Source: Streptomyces sp. NBC_01465 (GTDB lineage: Bacteria; Actinomycetota; Actinomycetes; Streptomycetales; Streptomycetaceae). Taken from it: 64,000 nt of DNA. The stretch spans positions 7,626,001 to 7,690,000 of the forward strand of contig NZ_CP109467.1 of assembly GCF_036227325.1 (NCBI RefSeq), read 5' to 3'. Below are positions 46,176-54,795 of this stretch, piece by piece; within the stretch, counting starts at the first letter, position 1; every line of letters starts with the position of its first letter. The notes under the pieces were generated by a model, which did no database searches, was not told the DNA's origin, and was given only the letters and a program-made list of their open reading frames with translations. The position numbers and the translations under genes are program-made.

Positions 46176-47000
46176 TCAGGCGATGGCGCCTGCAGTCGCC
46201 AGGAGTTCCGACGGGGTGCCGCGGTACGTATCGATCAGCTGCGCCAGTACGGCCCATGCCTCCGGGCGGTCGCCGAGATGTTCCCGTACGAGAGGGCGCA
46301 GGGCGTCCGCCGCCTCGCCGACGCGGTGGGGGAAAAGGGTCCGGCCGAGGAACAGGACCTCCAGCACATGCGCTGCGGGTGTCCAGTCGAGCGCGTACTC
46401 CGCCGGACTGCCGACGATGCGCGCCTGCTCCAGCCGGTGGTCGAACTTGCGGTGCGAACCGAACTGGGCGCGCAGGGACTTGGGGCAGTCCGCCCGTATG
46501 GAGAGCGCCCAGCGCGCATAGCCGGGCAGAGGCTCCTGCCGGTCCGCCACTATGACGTCCTGCCAGTCGGCGTGCCCGGCGACCAGCGAAGCGGCCGCTC
46601 TGGCGGTTCCCATCGAGCGCGCGCCGCGCAGCGCTTCGAGGGGACCGAGGTGCTCCAACTCTGGCGGAACGGGCGGCTCCGGCATCCCGTCCAGCGACGG
46701 GGAGAGCCGCACCGGGCCCTCCCCGGGACCATGGGCGGTGCCCCGGAGAATCGCGCGGCGCATGGAGTCGTCGGCCGACGGGTGTCGCCACACCCGGGCG
46801 TTCAGCTCCGGATCGTCCTCCTCAAGAACCCACAGCAGCACGGACCGTGAGATGCCGGTCTGGCCCCAGCGCCGCAACAGGCCCTCGGCCGGCGGCTCCT
46901 GATATGCGATCCGCTGCTGTGCCGTCCGGGAATCCCCGGGTTCGGCCAGATCGAGCAGAAAGCCGATCGCCGCTGCTGCTGTGACGCTGTTGACATGCAT
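46176..47000 (-). CDS. hypothetical protein, helical-repeat-like
   Basis: ATG 47000, 274 residues, no signal peptide or membrane helix. It is mostly alpha-helical, with blocks such as SVLLWVLEEDDPELNARVW, EALRGARSMGTARAAASLVA and DALRPLVREHLGDRPEAWAVL. These suggest a short HEAT/TPR-like solenoid, but I cannot assign a family. It is divergent from the large HEAT-repeat gene across 84 bases and ends 13 bases past tRNA-like gene 3. Position suggests it belongs with the MoxR/VWA genes. Confidence 0.75.
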   Translation of the reverse strand: MHVNSVTAAAAIGFLLDLAEPGDSRTAQQRIAYQEPPAEGLLRRWGQTGISRSVLLWVLEEDDPELNARVWRHPSADDSMRRAILRGTAHGPGEGPVRLSPSLDGMPEPPVPPELEHLGPLEALRGARSMGTARAAASLVAGHADWQDVIVADRQEPLPGYARWALSIRADCPKSLRAQFGSHRKFDHRLEQARIVGSPAEYALDWTPAAHVLEVLFLGRTLFPHRVGEAADALRPLVREHLGDRPEAWAVLAQLIDTYRGTPSELLATAGAIA

Positions 47001-47084
47001 GCGGGCATGATGCCGGATCGCCGGCGGACGGACCTACTGGAAAATCTCCGTGGTGCACCGCCGCACGGCAGGCACAATCGCACC

Positions 47085-50000
47085 ATGAATCGCACCCCGC
47101 AGTCCGAAGCAGACCGCTTGCTGAGTGCACTGGACCCGCTCCCGTACCCGCGCCGTATGCGTGAACTCGTGGCGCATGTAAGGGAGATGGCCTCGAATGA
47201 GGTGCGCCCCCTGGTCACCGAGCTGTACGGGCGCGGACCCTACGAGCGGCATCTCGCGGCCGTCGCCGCCGCCGCAGGGCGGGACGCCGCATGGATCGCC
47301 GAGCACCTCGCCGATCCGGATCCGGTGGTGCGCGGGCAGGCGCTGCGGGTTGCGGGGTCTCTCGGTGTGCCCGACGAAGCCTTCGAGGCGGCGCTCGACG
47401 ACGCGCCCGAGGAGACGCGCCGGCAGATCCTGGCGGTGGTCGTGGGCGGGCGGCGCACCGCGCTCGCCGACCGGCTCGTCGAGCGCGTGCGGGCCGACTG
47501 GGGTGATGCGGAGGCAGGGAGGCTGCTCGCCGGGTGTTCGGAGGACGTCGTCGTACGGCTGCTGCCCGGGCTCTTCCACTCCGTGCAGGGGTGGACTGCC
47601 CTGGGCAAGCGGCATCCGGGGGTACTCCTCGATGTTGCCGGGCAGGAGCTCGCCGCACTCCCCGAGGCGATGCGCGGCTCCTGGTGGGCGCGGTACGCCA
47701 GGGCCGTCGGGGCAGCGGTGCGGGCCGAGCCTGCGCGGGTTCTCGATCTTGTGGAGCGGTTCGGACCCGAGGTGCTGCCGTATCAACTGCACGATCGCCT
47801 GGGGGAGTTCGCCGCCGTCGACCCGGGTCGGGTCCTCCGTCTGCTGCTCGGGAACGGCGGACACGCCCTCCGCCGGAGCAGTGCGCTCACCCGGTCCGTC
47901 CGCGTCCGACTGATGCGGTCAGGGGCCGGCGAAGTGGCCGCGTACGGACGTCAGGCGGCCGACTCCGGCGACCTCGCCCCGCTCCTGCTGGCCCTGCCGC
48001 CCTCGGAGCGGCTCGCGTTCTACCGGGCCGCCGTCGCCGACCGGGGCGCCGGGGCTGCCGCGGTCGACGAGGACCTCCTGGCCGCGCTGCCCCGCAGTGG
48101 CGTCGCCGAGGAGGCGCGCCGGATGGCGGACTCCGCCCGCGAACAGGGCGCGCAATGGCACACGGTCCTGTTCGCCGAGTCGTTCCTGCCCGTCGCCGAC
48201 GTACGGGACCGCCTCGTCGCAGCCACCCGGCGCCCCGCCGCCGACGACCGCGCGCTGGCCTGGCCGCTGCTCGTCCGCAACGCGGCGCGCGCAGGGGACC
48301 CCGCGGCCGTCACCTCCGTACTCGAAGAGATGGCGCGCCTGCGCAACGAACAGGACCCCGTACGATCGGCCGCCCTGCACGCATTGGCAGCCACCCGCGG
48401 CGCCCTCTTCACGGCCGACGCCGAACCCCACCTCGACCGGATCGCCGTCGACGCGGTCGAAGCGCGCGACTCCTCCTCCGCCACCCGCCGCAACCTCAGC
48501 GATCTGGCACTCTCCGTGCTGCGCGAGCACGCGGCGGGCGGACAGCGCGAGCTGGTCAACTGGGCGCTGCGGACCCTGGTCCGGATCTCCGGGAACACCG
48601 GGGGAGCCGACCTCGGGCAGCTCGACCTCACGCTGCGGCGCGGTCAGGAGCACCAGGTGTTCGAGGCGCTGCGCCCCTGGATCGAGGCGGGTGCGGAGAA
48701 GGCCGACTTCAGCCTCGTCCTCGCGCTCGCCCGCGCCGTCGGACGCCGTGCGGAGGCCATGGCCGAGCTGCAGGAACTCCTCTGGCAGGCTGTCCGTTAC
48801 GGAAGTGCCGCGACCGTACGCAGCGCACTGGACCTCTGGCTGGAGCCGCGCCCGACACGCGACGAGCGGGTGGCGCGCGTCCTCGCGCAGGAGCCGTCGG
48901 CCGCGGTGCTGCCGAGCGTCTACGGCATCCTCGCCGTCAGCCGCACCGATCTGCTCGACACAGTGCTGGGGGAGACCCCGCCGTACGGGCGCTTCCTCAC
49001 CAAGGGCACCACCTGGACCGCGCCGGTCGGCCGGTACGTACGGGTGTGGACGCCCCGTCAGCAGCAGGCCGCCGCACGCCAGTTGGCGAAGTCCGCCTCC
49101 GACGCCGGGCTGCCGCTCTACACCCGTACGGCGGCCATCACCCAGGGCGCGCTGCTCCCCGGCACCGGCGCGGAATTCGTACGGCGCTGGACGGGATCGA
49201 GCGAAGTCGTCCTCGCGGAGGCGGCCCTCGCCGCACTCGCCCGCACCGACCGGCCCGACGAGGCCCTGCCCGAACTGCTCACGCACACCGGCACGGACCG
49301 GGCCCGCGTCGCCGTGTACGCGGCCACGTCCGTCTCCCGACGCGTGGCGCCCTCCCGGCTGGCCGGGCTGCTGCGCGACGTGCTGCTCTCCCCGACCGCC
49401 AAGGTGACCAGCCGCAAGGAGGCCGCCAGGCTCGCCGCGGCCCGGCTCCCCGTCGTACAGGCCGCCGAGCTGATCACGGAGGCGTACGGGCAGCCGGACA
49501 CCCACCGCGATGTGCGGGCCGCCTGCGTCGCGTTCGCGGGCGGACTGCTGGTCGACGACCGGGTCTGGGCGATGCTGCGCGACGCGGCGGGCGGCCTCCC
49601 CGTCCTGCGGACCGCCGTCCTTCGCGTCCTGCCGCTGGAGCTGGCGGCACCGTACCGGGAGAGGTACGCGCGGCTGGTCAGGGATGTCTGCGACACCGAC
49701 GACGAGGAGACCGCGGCCGTCGCCTACACGGCACTCGCCCGCTGGGCCCCCTGGTCGCCCGACGCCCCCGAAGTCCTCGCGGCAGCGGCGGCCGACCTGG
49801 ACAGGCGCCGCACCTGGCGGTTCGCGGTGGAGGGCCTCGTCGTCGCCGCAGCAGCTTCCGCCGAGGGCGGGCGCGGGGTCGCGCAGGCGCTGGGAGCGCT
49901 GGCAGCGGCGGGCGACGTACCGGACGCGGAAGAGCGGCGTGACCGGCCGGCCAGGCAGCGGATCACCCACCTGGTGATGCGGCTGAACGCCTCCGCCTAC

Positions 50001-50459
50001 GCGGATGCCGAAGCGGTGCGTCCGGCCGCGCTGGCCGCCTCCGAACTGCTCGCCGGGCACGAGGAGTACGCGGCACAGAGCGCCGAACTCCTGGTGGCCC
50101 ACCTCGATCTCGGGGCGGGCGCGCAGGAGCTGCAGGCCTCCCTCGACCGGCTCGCCGCCGTCACCGAGGGCCGCCCGGCGCTCGCCGCCCGTACCGCGGC
50201 GAGCCTCGCGGGTCGATGTGACGCCGGGGACAACAAGGGCGGTGACCTCGCGGTCCTGGAGACCGTGGCCCGCACGCTGGCCGGTCACGGCGGCCCTGCG
50301 CAGGGGCTGTTCGCCTCGGCGATCGTCGAGGCCGGAGGGTCCCGTACGGACTGGGCCGCCCCGTGGCGCGAGCAGTTGAGGGCGCTGCGCCGGCACCCGG
50401 TGGCGGACGTACGGGACGCGGCGCTGGCCGAGGTGACGGCGTACGAAGGGGCGTACTAG
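47085..50459 (+). CDS. large HEAT-repeat protein (1124 aa)
   Basis: ATG 47085 gives 1124 residues; an upstream ATG at 46995 would add 30 and has no clear ribosome site. It is almost wholly helical with many HEAT-like pairs: WIAEHLADPDPVVRGQALRVAGSL, ARVAVYAATSVSRRVAPSRLAGLL, DTHRDVRAACVAFAGGLLVD and RHPVADVRDAALAEV. There is no enzymatic motif and no signal peptide. It probably works as a scaffold. It shares a divergent promoter region with the 274-residue gene. Confidence 0.82.
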   Translation: MNRTPQSEADRLLSALDPLPYPRRMRELVAHVREMASNEVRPLVTELYGRGPYERHLAAVAAAAGRDAAWIAEHLADPDPVVRGQALRVAGSLGVPDEAFEAALDDAPEETRRQILAVVVGGRRTALADRLVERVRADWGDAEAGRLLAGCSEDVVVRLLPGLFHSVQGWTALGKRHPGVLLDVAGQELAALPEAMRGSWWARYARAVGAAVRAEPARVLDLVERFGPEVLPYQLHDRLGEFAAVDPGRVLRLLLGNGGHALRRSSALTRSVRVRLMRSGAGEVAAYGRQAADSGDLAPLLLALPPSERLAFYRAAVADRGAGAAAVDEDLLAALPRSGVAEEARRMADSAREQGAQWHTVLFAESFLPVADVRDRLVAATRRPAADDRALAWPLLVRNAARAGDPAAVTSVLEEMARLRNEQDPVRSAALHALAATRGALFTADAEPHLDRIAVDAVEARDSSSATRRNLSDLALSVLREHAAGGQRELVNWALRTLVRISGNTGGADLGQLDLTLRRGQEHQVFEALRPWIEAGAEKADFSLVLALARAVGRRAEAMAELQELLWQAVRYGSAATVRSALDLWLEPRPTRDERVARVLAQEPSAAVLPSVYGILAVSRTDLLDTVLGETPPYGRFLTKGTTWTAPVGRYVRVWTPRQQQAAARQLAKSASDAGLPLYTRTAAITQGALLPGTGAEFVRRWTGSSEVVLAEAALAALARTDRPDEALPELLTHTGTDRARVAVYAATSVSRRVAPSRLAGLLRDVLLSPTAKVTSRKEAARLAAARLPVVQAAELITEAYGQPDTHRDVRAACVAFAGGLLVDDRVWAMLRDAAGGLPVLRTAVLRVLPLELAAPYRERYARLVRDVCDTDDEETAAVAYTALARWAPWSPDAPEVLAAAAADLDRRRTWRFAVEGLVVAAAASAEGGRGVAQALGALAAAGDVPDAEERRDRPARQRITHLVMRLNASAYADAEAVRPAALAASELLAGHEEYAAQSAELLVAHLDLGAGAQELQASLDRLAAVTEGRPALAARTAASLAGRCDAGDNKGGDLAVLETVARTLAGHGGPAQGLFASAIVEAGGSRTDWAAPWREQLRALRRHPVADVRDAALAEVTAYEGAY

Positions 50460-50550
50460 GAGGCTTGATCCACCATCCGGTGGCGGCTCCCCTTGAGCGC
50501 AATAGCACAATCGACGTGACAACACCCCCGACCGAACAGGGACCCCGCAC

Positions 50551-51189
50551 GTGGATCTGCTGACCCAACTGCGTACCCACCGGATCGTCGCCATCGTGCG
50601 CGGCGACGACGCGGACGCAAGCCTCAGGACCGTACTCGCCCTCGCAGAGGAGGGCATTCCGCTCATCGAGGTCTCGCTCAGCGGCAAGGACGCCGTCGAC
50701 GTCATCCGCCGGGCCCGGGCGGCCCTCGGCCCCGACGCCCCGCTCGGCGCCGGCACCGTACTGACCGCAGAGGACGCGCAGGCGGTCCATGAGGCGGGCG
50801 CCGACTTCGTCGTCACGCCGGCCGTCTGCGCGGGGATATCGGAGGCCAAGCGGCTCCAACTCCCCGTCCTCGCCGGGGTGATGACCCCCACCGACATCGT
50901 CGCTGCCCAGGAGCTCGGCGCCGACGTGCTCAAGCTTTTCCCGGCGGAGCACGCCGGTGGCCCCGCCTATCTGCGGGCCCTGCGCGGCCCGTTCCCGAAC
51001 GTGCCGTTCGTGCCCGTAGGGGGAGTGGACACCGAGGTGGCCCGCACCTATCTCGCCCAGGGCGCACTCGCCGTCGGCGCGGGGTCGCCGCTGATCGGTG
51101 ACGCCGCGGACGGCGGCAGCATCGACGCCCTGCGCACCCGGGCCCGGGCGTTCGCCGACGCCGTACGGACCGTGGAGGCGGTCCGATGA
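50551..51189 (+). CDS. eda: 2-dehydro-3-deoxyphosphogluconate (KDPG) aldolase
   Basis: GTG 50551, 212 residues, the normal length. The Schiff-base lysine is in ADVLKLFPAE (Lys128), with Glu40 in IPLIEVSLSG and the phosphate loop VGGVDTE and GAGSPL. It splits KDPG into pyruvate and glyceraldehyde 3-phosphate in sugar-acid breakdown. The ATGA overlap with the next gene, a PfkB-type kinase, implies a KDG-to-KDPG-to-triose route. Confidence 0.9.
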   Translation: MDLLTQLRTHRIVAIVRGDDADASLRTVLALAEEGIPLIEVSLSGKDAVDVIRRARAALGPDAPLGAGTVLTAEDAQAVHEAGADFVVTPAVCAGISEAKRLQLPVLAGVMTPTDIVAAQELGADVLKLFPAEHAGGPAYLRALRGPFPNVPFVPVGGVDTEVARTYLAQGALAVGAGSPLIGDAADGGSIDALRTRARAFADAVRTVEAVR

Positions 51190-52172
51190 CAGGCGCCGCG
51201 CCTGTCGCCTGTGCCCATGCGCCGGTCACCTGCATCGGCGAGACCATGGCCGCACTCGTGCCGGACCCCGTGGCTCCGCTCGAAGGCGCCGACCAGCTCA
51301 GTGTCCGTATCGCCGGCGCAGAGTCCAATGTGGCGGTGTACCTGGCGGACCACGGGGTGCCCGTACGGTGGGTGTCCGCCCTCGGCGACGACCCGTTCGG
51401 CCGGCGGATCCGCGCCGAAGTGGCCGCGTTCGGCGTCGACATCACAGGCGTACGCACCGATCCGCACCGTCCTACCGGGCTCCTCGTGAAGAATCCCGGC
51501 CCCGAAGGAACCAGGGTCCACTACTACCGCAAGGGCTCCGCCGCCTCCGCCCTGGGACCCGACCTCCTCGACGACGAGGCGGTGCGCACCGCCGGGCTCG
51601 TGCATCTCAGCGGCATCACCCCGGCGCTCTCGCCGGACTGCCTGGCCCTGGTCACCGCGCTGCTCCGGCCGGCACCCGCAGCACGCCCGTGCCCCGTCAG
51701 CCTCGACGTCAACTACCGGCCCGCGCTGTGGAGCGACGCGGAGACGGCCGCCGCCGTACTCCACGATCTGGCGAACCGCGCGGACATCACCTTCGTCGGT
51801 CTGGACGAGGCGCAGGCGCTGTGGGGTAGCGATCTTTCGGACGCTTCCGACGTACGGTCGCTGCTGCCGGGCCCGCGCATCCTGGTGGTCAAGGACGGTG
51901 GTCGGGAAGCAACTGCCTTTGTGGGAAGGGGAGTTCACACCGAGCCCGCGCCGAAGGTCGACGTCGTCGAACCGGTCGGAGCCGGCGACGCTTTCGCGGC
52001 CGGGTTCCTCGCCGGGCTCATCCGCGGCGAGGAACCCGTACGAGCCCTGCGCCTGGGTCACCTCACGGCGGGCGCCGCGCTCAGGGTGACCGGCGACCAC
52101 GGCCCGCTGCCGGACGCCGACCGGATCGTTGAACTCCTCGACGCCCCCACCGCCCAGTGGGCTCAGGTGTGA
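51186..52172 (+). CDS. PfkB-family sugar kinase, probable 2-dehydro-3-deoxygluconate kinase
   Basis: ATG 51186 overlaps the aldolase stop (ATGA). It has 328 residues. The family hallmarks are the N-terminal GETMAAL, GGxG-like AGAESNVAVYLADHG, and the C-terminal EPVGAGDAFAAGFLAG with the catalytic Asp. Pairing with KDPG aldolase strongly suggests KDG as the substrate, though the sequence alone allows other sugars. Confidence 0.87.
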   Translation: MTGAAPVACAHAPVTCIGETMAALVPDPVAPLEGADQLSVRIAGAESNVAVYLADHGVPVRWVSALGDDPFGRRIRAEVAAFGVDITGVRTDPHRPTGLLVKNPGPEGTRVHYYRKGSAASALGPDLLDDEAVRTAGLVHLSGITPALSPDCLALVTALLRPAPAARPCPVSLDVNYRPALWSDAETAAAVLHDLANRADITFVGLDEAQALWGSDLSDASDVRSLLPGPRILVVKDGGREATAFVGRGVHTEPAPKVDVVEPVGAGDAFAAGFLAGLIRGEEPVRALRLGHLTAGAALRVTGDHGPLPDADRIVELLDAPTAQWAQV

Positions 52173-52178
52173 ACCGCC

Positions 52179-52260
52179 GGTAACAGAGGTCTTGTTAGAA
52201 CTATGGTCAACCAGCTGTACCCCCTGGTAACTTGCGTCGCTGTTACCGCTAGGTAACAGG
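52179..52260. promoter_or_regulatory. array of GGTAAC boxes upstream of the lipase
   Basis: GGTAACAG at 52179-52186, GGTAACTT at 52227-52234, and a perfect inverted pair CTGTTACC (52241-52248) and GGTAACAG (52253-52260) with a 4-base centre. Four copies in 82 bases, ending 43 bases before the lipase start, look like a repressor or activator operator. Confidence 0.6.
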
Positions 52261-52303
52261 CATCTGTCCTCCCCGTGATCCATGAGCCGAATCCGAGGGA
52301 ACC

Positions 52304-53644
52304 ATGCAGCGCACTGCCATTGGGAAGCTGGCCACCGCAGTCGTCACCGTTCTGGCCGTCACCGCAGCCGTTCCTGCGGCGACGGCTGCGGCGGCGCCCT
52401 CCGCCCACGCGACAGCCTCGGCGGCCGACTCGTTCTACACCTACGACGGCAGCAAGCCCCTGTCCTCGTACGCACCGGGCGACGTGCTGAAGACGCGGAC
52501 GCTGCAGTACCACTTCGTCGGCATCCCGACGCCGGTCAAGGCGATCCAGCTGCTGTACCGCACGGTCGATGCCCAGGGCCGGCCGTCCGCCGGTGTGACC
52601 TCGATCGTGCGCAGCCCCAATGGCGGCGGCAGCAAGGCCGTGTCGTACCAGTCGTTCTACGACTCCCTCAACCCCGAGGACGCGCCGTCCCGGGCGATCG
52701 CGGGCGATCTCACCCTCGGGGGCGCGATCCCGAACATCGAGTCGCTCCTCCTGGTCCCGATGCTCCTCGCGGGCTACAACGTCGTCATCCCGGACACCGA
52801 GGGGCAGACCGCCGACTTCGCGGCCGGACCGGAGTACGGAACCTCCACGCTGGACTCGATCCGCGCCGCGAGCCAGTCCCCGGAGACGGGCCTGAACGCC
52901 AACACCCGTGTCGGTCTGGCCGGTTACTCCGGCGGAGCCATCGCCACCCACTGGGCGGCCGCGCTCGCGCCCCGCTACGCGCCGGACGTCAACAGGAGAC
53001 TGGTGGGCTACGCCGAAGGGGGGCTGCTCGTCGACCCGGCGCACAACCTCAAGTACATCAGCGGCAGTTCCATCTGGGCCGGCGTCGCCCCCATGGCCGT
53101 CATCGGGGCCGCGCGCGCGTACGACATCGACTTCACGCCCTACCTCAACAGCTACGGCGCCGAGGTGTTCAAGAAGCTCCAGTACGGGTCGATCGTCAAC
53201 GCCCTGGGCCAGTACCCGGGGCTGACGTGGAAGAAGATGGTGAAGCCGCAGTACGCCGACCCGAACTCGGTGGCGCCCTTCGTCGAGGCGGTCAACAAGC
53301 TCAACCTCGGCTCGGCCCCCACCCCCGGCATCCCCGGCTACATCGCGCAGGGAGGCGGGGGAGTCTTCGAGGGAACCCTCAGCAACCTCCCGGGCATCGG
53401 GAGGGGCGACGGGGTCATGGTCGCCGGCGATGTGCGCGCACTGGCCCGGCAGTACTGCGCGAAGGGCGGCACTGCGGTCAAGTACGAGCAGTACGACCTG
53501 CTCAGCCATGTCGGCACCGCCGTGCCGTGGATCCCGACCGCACTGAGCTGGCTCAACGACCGGTTTGCCGGCAAGACGGCCCCGTCCGACTGCGGCCGTA
53601 TCCCCGCGGGCAACTCGCTCGCGCCCGAGGTGCCGACCTCCTGA
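52304..53644 (+). CDS. secreted lipase (LIP family)
   Basis: ATG 52304; 446 residues. A signal peptide (MQRTAIGKLATAVVTVLAVT, cleavage after AAAAPSAHA) leads to an alpha/beta-hydrolase of the secretory lipase type. The nucleophile Ser209 is in GYSGG, and a C-terminal His is in LLSHVGTAVPW. A pair of cysteines (YCAKG, DCGRI) may bond. It should hydrolyse extracellular acylglycerols or esters. A perfect terminator follows at 53651-53686. Confidence 0.88.
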   Translation: MQRTAIGKLATAVVTVLAVTAAVPAATAAAAPSAHATASAADSFYTYDGSKPLSSYAPGDVLKTRTLQYHFVGIPTPVKAIQLLYRTVDAQGRPSAGVTSIVRSPNGGGSKAVSYQSFYDSLNPEDAPSRAIAGDLTLGGAIPNIESLLLVPMLLAGYNVVIPDTEGQTADFAAGPEYGTSTLDSIRAASQSPETGLNANTRVGLAGYSGGAIATHWAAALAPRYAPDVNRRLVGYAEGGLLVDPAHNLKYISGSSIWAGVAPMAVIGAARAYDIDFTPYLNSYGAEVFKKLQYGSIVNALGQYPGLTWKKMVKPQYADPNSVAPFVEAVNKLNLGSAPTPGIPGYIAQGGGGVFEGTLSNLPGIGRGDGVMVAGDVRALARQYCAKGGTAVKYEQYDLLSHVGTAVPWIPTALSWLNDRFAGKTAPSDCGRIPAGNSLAPEVPTS

Positions 53645-53650
53645 CGCAGG

Positions 53651-53686
53651 CGCGCGCCCCGGGGGCTTCCTGCCCCGGGGCGCGCG
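53651..53686. terminator. bidirectional terminator after lipase and desaturase
   Basis: CGCGCGCCCCGGGG (53651-53664) and CCCCGGGGCGCGCG (53673-53686) form a perfect 14-bp stem with an 8-base loop between two convergent genes. Confidence 0.9.
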
Positions 53687-53700
53687 TTCACAGTCCGTGC

Positions 53701-54678
53701 CTACGCGGAAGCGGCGCGCGCGGCCACCCGCGCCTTGCGGGCCGCGAGCTTCTCGTCGAACTTGCTCGCCTCGGAGTTGAGGCCGTCCATGTACAGACCC
53801 AGCTCCTCCTGCGCCTTGAGACCCTCCGGGCCGAGCCCGTCGATCGAAAGGATCTTGAGGAAGCGCAGGATCGGCGAGATGACGTCGTCGTGGTGGATGC
53901 GCATGTTGTAGATCTCGCCGATCGCCATCTGCGCGGCGGAACGCTCGAAGCCGGGCATGCCGCTACCGGGCATCTGGAAGTCGACGACGACGTCGCGCAC
54001 GGCCTGCATCATCAGGTCCGGGGCGAGCTCGAAGGCCGCACCCATGAGGTTGCGGTAGAAGACCATGTGCAGGTTCTCGTCGGTCGCGATGCGCGCCAGC
54101 ATGCGGTCGCAGACCGGGTCGCCCGAGTGGTGGCCCGTGTTGCGGTGCGAGACGCGGGTGGCCAGCTCCTGGAAGGCGACGTAGGCGACCGTGTGCAGCA
54201 TGGAGTGGTTGTTGGACGACTCGTAACCCGCGCTCATGTGCGTCATCCGGAAGCGCTCGAGCTCGTCCGGGTCGACGGCGCGCGAGGCGAGGAGGTAGTC
54301 GCGCATCACGATGCCGTGGCGGTTCTCCTCGGCGGTCCAGCGGTGCACCCAGGTGCCCCAGGCGCCGTCACGGCCGAAGAGGGTGGCGATCTCGTGGTGG
54401 TAGCTGGGGAGGTTGTCCTCGGTGAGGAGGTTCACCACGAGTGCGATCTTGCCGATGCTGCTGACCTTGGACTGCTCGGGCTCCCAGGCGACCCCGTCCT
54501 CGAAGAAGCCGGGGAAGTTCCGGGCGTCGCCCCACGGCACGTACTCGTGCGGCATCCAGTCCTTGGTGACCTTGAGATGGCGGTTGAGTTCCTTCTCCAC
54601 CACCTCCTCCAGCGCATACAGCAGTCGGGCGTCACTCCACGCTTCCGAACTGCCGAGGTGGGGAGAGGTGATCGTCAC
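53701..54678 (-). CDS. acyl-[ACP] desaturase (stearoyl-ACP type)
   Basis: GTG 54678 follows AGGAGC. It has 325 residues. The di-iron ligand motifs are EENRH (117-121) and DENLH (200-204), with HEIATLFGRDGAWGTWVHRW before the first. It introduces a cis double bond into acyl-ACP, needing ferredoxin. Streptomycetes use such soluble desaturases to adjust membrane fluidity. A strong repeated operator lies 28 bases upstream of the start. Confidence 0.92.
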   Translation of the reverse strand: MTITSPHLGSSEAWSDARLLYALEEVVEKELNRHLKVTKDWMPHEYVPWGDARNFPGFFEDGVAWEPEQSKVSSIGKIALVVNLLTEDNLPSYHHEIATLFGRDGAWGTWVHRWTAEENRHGIVMRDYLLASRAVDPDELERFRMTHMSAGYESSNNHSMLHTVAYVAFQELATRVSHRNTGHHSGDPVCDRMLARIATDENLHMVFYRNLMGAAFELAPDLMMQAVRDVVVDFQMPGSGMPGFERSAAQMAIGEIYNMRIHHDDVISPILRFLKILSIDGLGPEGLKAQEELGLYMDGLNSEASKFDEKLAARKARVAARAASA

Positions 54679-54705
54679 GGGTGCTCCTGGGGGGACGGGA
54701 GTAGT

Positions 54706-54740
54706 ACCTACGGGTTCGTAGGTTACGTATCCGTAGGTTA
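54706..54740 (-). promoter_or_regulatory. repeat operator of the desaturase gene
   Basis: ACCTACG (54706-54712) and CGTAGGT (54717-54723) form an inverted pair with a GGTT centre. CGTAGGTTA occurs twice directly (54717-54725 and 54732-54740), 15 bases apart. The array sits just upstream of the leftward desaturase start, where a TetR-type fatty-acid sensor would act. Confidence 0.6.
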
Positions 54741-54795
54741 AGGCGGCAGTAAGCCTGCGCCAACCCCCACTTTTGAGATGTCCCGATACGTACCG

